Below are positions 45,433 through 49,047 of a DNA stretch of 49,047 nucleotides, in pieces. The stretch covers positions 1 to 49,047 of the forward strand of contig NZ_PVZC01000015.1 of the NCBI RefSeq assembly GCF_003002095.1. The letters are read 5' to 3'. Below the pieces are notes generated by a model that made no database searches, was not told the DNA's origin, and saw only the letters and a program-made list of their open reading frames with translations. The position numbers were made by a program, and so were the translations under genes. Position 1 is the first letter of the stretch. Each line of letters opens with the position of its first letter. This stretch comes from Allonocardiopsis opalescens. GTDB taxonomy: Bacteria; Actinomycetota; Actinomycetes; Streptosporangiales; Streptosporangiaceae.

Positions 45433-45771
45433 TCACACCGGTCCGCCGAAGTAGACCCGCACCTCGCGGATGAGCCCGTCGCGGACGGTGATCGCCTCGA
45501 CATTGCGGTAGCGGCCGCCCGTGGCGAGTTCGTACTCGTAGTAGGCGAAGACCAGACCGCCGTCCGCGGGCGTGATGCGCAGCATGCGCTGCTCCGTGAA
45601 GCGGTCGGCGGTGGGGAAGCACCGCTCGAAGAAGGCGTCCCTGTCGATATGGTCGTCCCGCGGACTGGTGAACGAGAAGTCGTCGGCGTAGAGCGGCAGT
45701 GCCGCGTCGCGGTCCTGCGACCTGTAGTACCGGAACGCCGCCTCGACGACCTCCACCGGCTCACCGGACAT
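45433..45771 (-). CDS. SnoaL-like/NTF2-fold protein
   Basis: This 112-residue protein has the cone-shaped alpha+beta fold pattern of SnoaL-like proteins: VEVVEAAFRYYRSQDRDAALPLYADDFSFTSP, then strands FAYYEYELATGGRYRNVEAITVRDGLIREVRVYFG. Members are enzymes (polyketide cyclases, isomerases) or simple ligand binders, so function is open. ATG 45771 follows GAAGGGAT. It is not near the left-end metabolite genes, so no pathway is implied. Confidence 0.85.
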   Translation of the reverse strand: MSGEPVEVVEAAFRYYRSQDRDAALPLYADDFSFTSPRDDHIDRDAFFERCFPTADRFTEQRMLRITPADGGLVFAYYEYELATGGRYRNVEAITVRDGLIREVRVYFGGPV

Positions 45772-46045
45772 CACGGGATCCCTTCGTCGGACGGTGGCGT
45801 ACGCCGCCACGCTACCGCCGGGCCCCGACGATCCAGCGGGACCGCGCACCGCACCAAGGGGCGCCTCCCTCCGCTCCCTAGACCTCAGGCCAAAGCCAGG
45901 AGGGGAACCGGCCGCAGCCTTAAGGCCGTGCTCCACTCCGCCATCACCGCCGCCAAGAGCACCCGGCCAGCTTCATCCGCCCCGCGCCCCGCCACCGCCC
46001 CAGCCCCGACCCGTCCCCGGCTCCGTCCCTGTCCCGCCCCAACCT

Positions 46046-46125
<80 letters not shown>

Positions 46126-46148
46126 AACAAGACAAGCCCACCCTGCCT

Positions 46149-46185
46149 GTGGACGAACACATCCTGATCCACTCCGTCGTCCACA
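46149..46185. promoter_or_regulatory. Inverted pair of DnaA-like boxes TGTGGACGA-N19-TCGTCCACA
   Basis: Perfect 9-bp arms (46149-46157 and 46177-46185) each read TCGTCCACA on one strand, one mismatch from the actinobacterial DnaA box TTGTCCACA and within the relaxed Streptomyces consensus. It could also simply be a hairpin or another regulator's site. Confidence 0.4.
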
Positions 46186-46812
46186 ACCGCCGCCGCACAC
46201 CGCCGCACAAGCGTCCGACCTGGAAGAATGGAAATCGGGGGGTTTCCCCGCCCGACGGCCGCCGACGAACCGGGGCGGCGAAGCCGCCTGGCCTGTTCGG
46301 ATGAACCTTGCGGAACTCGGGCAAGGTCTACGGGGGCATCACGGAGTTCCGGCCGTGGTCGGGCCGGCCGACGGATCCGGCTGATGGCAGCCGCCCCCGC
46401 GAGGGCTGAGCCTTCCGCCGGATACGCAAGGCAGAGGCGAAGCACCTGGTTCTCGGTATCCAGCTCTATCCTACGGACCGCGGTCAACGGCCCCCGTCCG
46501 CGAGCTTGGCGCGGGAGCGGCACTGTCGGCGGTGTGGGGCGGAGCCGGGCGGCCCATACCGACCGGCCCCTGGGGGCTGCGGGTCGGCGCGGTGCCTTGA
46601 CGGGAGCGATGCCTGGAAAGGACCTGAGACGCCGAACTCCGCGCCGACGAAAGGGAGTGCTCGGTGCGTTCCGTGTCTCGGAAGCGGCCGGGCCGACGCC
46701 TCCGAGGGCCGTTCGCCCTGCCGCCAGGCGACGGGGAGCCCGGTGCGCGCACCCCGGGAACGGCGAAGCCGGGGCGGGCGGTGTTCCGCTCGCCCCGGCT
46801 CGGACCGGCCGC

Positions 46813-48750
46813 TCAGTCGCGGGCAGGGCCGCCGGGGCCGGGCGCCTCGCCCGGCTCCCGCTCCTCGGCGTCGCTCCAGACCACGTCCTCGTCGACGTCG
46901 ACCAGCTCCAGGCCCTCCAGTTCGGCCAGGCGCTCATCGGCGTCGGTCTCGCCCTCCTCGTCGGCGGCCGAGGAGCGCGCGAACCAGTCGCGCGCCTCAT
47001 CCTCGCGGCCCGCCGCCAGCAGGGCGTCGGCGTAGGCGTAGAACAGCCGCGCCGACCACGGCTTGTCGGCTCGGCCGCGCACCTCGTCCTGCAGTTCGAG
47101 GACGGCCGCGTCGAACTCGCCGAGGTCGCGGCGCGCGCCCGAGGCGACGATCCGCAGCTCGATCTGCTCGGCCCGGTCCAGCCGCTCGCCCTCGGACGAG
47201 CGGACCAGCTCCAGCGCCCGCTCCGGCCGACCCAGGCCACGCTCGCAGTCGGCCATCACGGCCAGGTAGCCGTCGTCGCCGGTGATCCTGCGGGCCGCCC
47301 GCAGCTCGGCCAGCGCCTCGGACCACTTGCCGATCCGGTAGGCCGCCACCCCGGCGGCCTCACGCACCGCGCCCACGCGCGACGCCTTCTTCTGCGCGTA
47401 CCGCGCGTGCAGGTAGGCGCGCTCGGGGTCCTCCTCGAACAGCCGGTCGGTCATGACGAGGTGCCGCGCGATCACGTCCGCCAGCGACCTCGGCAGCGAC
47501 ATCAGCTGCTCCCGCGCGGCCGGGTCGAGCTGGCCGGGCGTCACGTCGTCGGGCAGCTCCGGCGCCGGCACGTCGGCCGAGCGGGCGCCGCGCTGGGTGC
47601 GGCCCTCGCTGTAGCGGCCGCGCTGGTGCACACTGTTGCCGCCCCGCGCGGGACGGTCCTCGCGGCCGCGCCGCTCGCCGCGCTGCGGCGCGCCGCCGGA
47701 GCGGTCCCGGGGCGCGGCGTCGTCGCGCGCCGGACGCTCACCGTACGGACGGCGCTCGCGCCCGCCGTCACGGCCGCCATCGCGGTCGGGCCGCCGGTCC
47801 GGACGGCCCTGGCCGCCGCGGTCCGAGGGGCCGCGCTCCGGCCGCGAGAAGCGCTCGCCGCCGTCGCGGGGGCCGCGGTCCTGCCGGCCACCGCCGAATC
47901 CCTCGTCGCGCCGGTAGCGGTCGTCGCCGCCCTGGCGGTCCTGCCGGAATCCCCGGCCGCCGTCCTGGCGCGGGCGGGGGTTCGAACGGTCGGCCGACGG
48001 CCTGAAGCCGCGCGGGCGGTCATTGTCACGGCCGCTCCCGGAGTACGGGCGGTCCGAGCGCGCCGGGCCCCGGTCGTCCCGCTGCCACCGGTCGCCGCGC
48101 TCACCACGGTCCGCGACGTCTTCCCTGCGCGGTCCGCGGCGGTCGTCGCGTCCCTGGAAACCGCGTCGGTCGTCCTGGCGGTACCCGCCCCGGCCGCCGT
48201 CCCGGTCCGGCCGCTCGCCCGGGCGTCCACGGCCCGCGCCGGCCGAGTAAGGGCGGTCGGAAGCGGGGCGGTCGCCACGGGACCGGTCAGAGCTCCAGCG
48301 CTCCCGGTTTCCGGCCGGGCGGCCGCGCTCCTCGCGGTCGCGGTCGGTCCAGCGCGGACGGTCCGTGCGGTCCTTGCGGGCCGCACCGAAACGGCCGCCG
48401 CCACGGCTGTCGTCACGTCCCCGGTCGTCGCGCCGGTAGCCGGAGCCGGAGGATCCTGGGGCGGATGAGGACGAGCCCGGACGGCCGCCACGGCGGTCGT
48501 CGCCACCCGGCTTGAAGCGGTCGGAGCGGCCTTCGGAACCGCGGGCGCCGCCGCGCCGGTCGTCGGAGTTGTAGGGCCGGCGCTCGCCGTCGCCCCGTCG
48601 CGGCCCACCGGAACTCGGCCGACCGCCCGAGCGGCCGAAACCACCGCGGCCGCCGCCCTGGCCGGACCGGCGTGCGTCACCGCCGCCGCGGGGACCGGAG
48701 AAGCCCCGGCCGCCACCGCCGCGCGAACCAGACCTGTTGTCTTCACTCAT
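46813..48750 (-). CDS. TPR-like protein with a 390-residue Arg/Gly/Asp-rich disordered N-terminus
   Basis: This 645-residue protein has residues 1 to about 390 composed mainly of Arg, Gly, Asp, Ser and Pro, with many RGG, DRGG and DDRRG repeats and recurring SDRPYSG segments. No fold is expected there and RNA binding is likely. From about 391 (APELPDDVTPGQLDPAAREQL) a helical repeat domain of about 200 residues follows, with TPR-like pairs (AGVAAYRIGKWSEALAELRAARR, LGRPERALELVRSSEG), then an acidic tail. The C-terminal part is conserved in actinobacteria; its function is unknown. It is the first gene after the rRNA operon on the same strand. GGTGGGAT precedes ATG 48750. Confidence 0.88.
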   Translation of the reverse strand: MSEDNRSGSRGGGGRGFSGPRGGGDARRSGQGGGRGGFGRSGGRPSSGGPRRGDGERRPYNSDDRRGGARGSEGRSDRFKPGGDDRRGGRPGSSSSAPGSSGSGYRRDDRGRDDSRGGGRFGAARKDRTDRPRWTDRDREERGRPAGNRERWSSDRSRGDRPASDRPYSAGAGRGRPGERPDRDGGRGGYRQDDRRGFQGRDDRRGPRREDVADRGERGDRWQRDDRGPARSDRPYSGSGRDNDRPRGFRPSADRSNPRPRQDGGRGFRQDRQGGDDRYRRDEGFGGGRQDRGPRDGGERFSRPERGPSDRGGQGRPDRRPDRDGGRDGGRERRPYGERPARDDAAPRDRSGGAPQRGERRGREDRPARGGNSVHQRGRYSEGRTQRGARSADVPAPELPDDVTPGQLDPAAREQLMSLPRSLADVIARHLVMTDRLFEEDPERAYLHARYAQKKASRVGAVREAAGVAAYRIGKWSEALAELRAARRITGDDGYLAVMADCERGLGRPERALELVRSSEGERLDRAEQIELRIVASGARRDLGEFDAAVLELQDEVRGRADKPWSARLFYAYADALLAAGREDEARDWFARSSAADEEGETDADERLAELEGLELVDVDEDVVWSDAEEREPGEAPGPGGPARD

Positions 48751-48881
48751 CGTCTATCCCACCGTCCAACCAGGTCCGATCGCAGGCTCATCGCACCCGA
48801 ACGGTGCGGAGCGCGGCGGGCTCTCGCCCCACCGGATCGGCCGCTATTGAGAAGTACCTACATGATCGTCAACACACGTCT

Positions 48882-48939
48882 TGGGCCATTCCATTCCCGG
48901 CCGCACCGTTTCCGGTAGAGCCAGGAATGAAATGGCCCA
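48882..48939 (-). terminator. Likely rRNA operon terminator hairpin
   Basis: TGGGCCATTCCATTCC (48882-48897) pairs with GGAATGAAATGGCCCA (48924-48939), 15 of 16 positions, across a 26-nt loop. It begins 15 nt past the 5S 3' end on the minus strand. The arms are AT-richer than other hairpins here. Confidence 0.7.
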
Positions 48940-48953
48940 GACATATTAAGAAT

Positions 48954-49047
48954 GTTCGGCGGTGTCCTGCTCTCCCACCCCCCTTCGGGGGCAGTACCAT
49001 CGGCGCTGGCAGGCTTAACTGACCGGGATCGGAACGTGACCGGGTGT
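48954..49047 (-). rRNA. rrf: 5S ribosomal RNA, 3' part (runs off the right edge)
   Basis: The minus strand reads a 5S rRNA from about its middle to its 3' end: ACACCCGGT..., TAAGCCTGCCAGCGCCGATG, GTACTGCCCCC, GGGTGGGAGAGCAGGACACC and GCCGAAC, all hallmark actinobacterial 5S segments. About 94 nt are visible and the 5' part lies beyond the window. An rRNA operon transcribed leftwards is therefore expected directly to the right. The CCCCCTTCGGGGG helix is helix IV/V of 5S. Confidence 0.93.

Noticed and set aside
46228-48468. 746-residue plus-strand frame opposite the TPR gene
   Set aside because: It is an Ala/Val/Arg-rich shadow of the RGG-coding strand. The minus-strand frame has a start, a ribosome site and a conserved C-terminal domain.

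Overview
This 49 kb window is very GC-rich, with strong G/C preference at third codon positions and frequent GTG and TTG starts. It carries actinomycete marker genes: whiA beside yvcK/rapZ/uvrC, the division pair steA/steB, a Ser/Thr kinase with a WD40 sensor, and an acyl-CoA carboxylase with a small epsilon subunit. A filamentous actinomycete is the best reading. Nocardiopsaceae or another Streptosporangiales family is plausible, but the sequence alone does not prove it.

Left part (1-10 kb): the tail of an acyl-CoA carboxylase alpha subunit, a PF04199-type cyclase/hydrolase with a Tat-like signal, the carboxyltransferase beta subunit and an epsilon subunit form a plus-strand unit that ends at a strong hairpin. 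Next come a 14-TM drug exporter (minus strand) and, divergently, an aromatic-ring FAD monooxygenase and an aldo/keto reductase. This looks like the edge of a specialised-metabolite locus, possibly an aromatic polyketide, that continues off the left end. Three small genes separate it from the core block.

Core block A (10-25 kb): uvrC-rapZ-yvcK-whiA (minus), a MscS channel, two related RDD membrane proteins flanking a Rieske lipoprotein, uvrA with a perfect LexA box over its predicted promoter, an MHYT membrane protein, and an ArsR/SRPBCC pair with two tandem palindromic operators.

Core block B (24.7-37 kb, minus strand): a TerC-family protein behind a recognisable yybP-ykoY manganese riboswitch, then (reading leftwards on the minus strand from 36783) coiled-coil protein, small protein, tlyA, NAD kinase, recN, steA, steB, a polyprenyl-phosphate sugar transferase homologue, a MurJ/MviN flippase and a glycosyltransferase. 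The steA to flippase genes are joined by 4-bp start/stop overlaps.

Right part (37-49 kb): SCP2-like protein, kinase-WD40 fusion, HAD phosphatase, DUF1015 protein, an SSB paralogue and a metallo-beta-lactamase-fold hydrolase that share a promoter region with two perfect DnaA boxes, an NAD-dependent epimerase, a SnoaL-like protein, a 1-kb gene-poor stretch with a 13-copy hexamer, and a TPR protein with a 390-residue Arg/Gly/Asp-rich disordered region. The right edge cuts a 5S rRNA gene, so an rRNA operon lies just outside and is read towards this window.

The most interesting item is the riboswitch at 25831-25925: the 3' strand of its P1 helix is perfectly complementary to the terC Shine-Dalgarno region, which suggests a translational ON switch.
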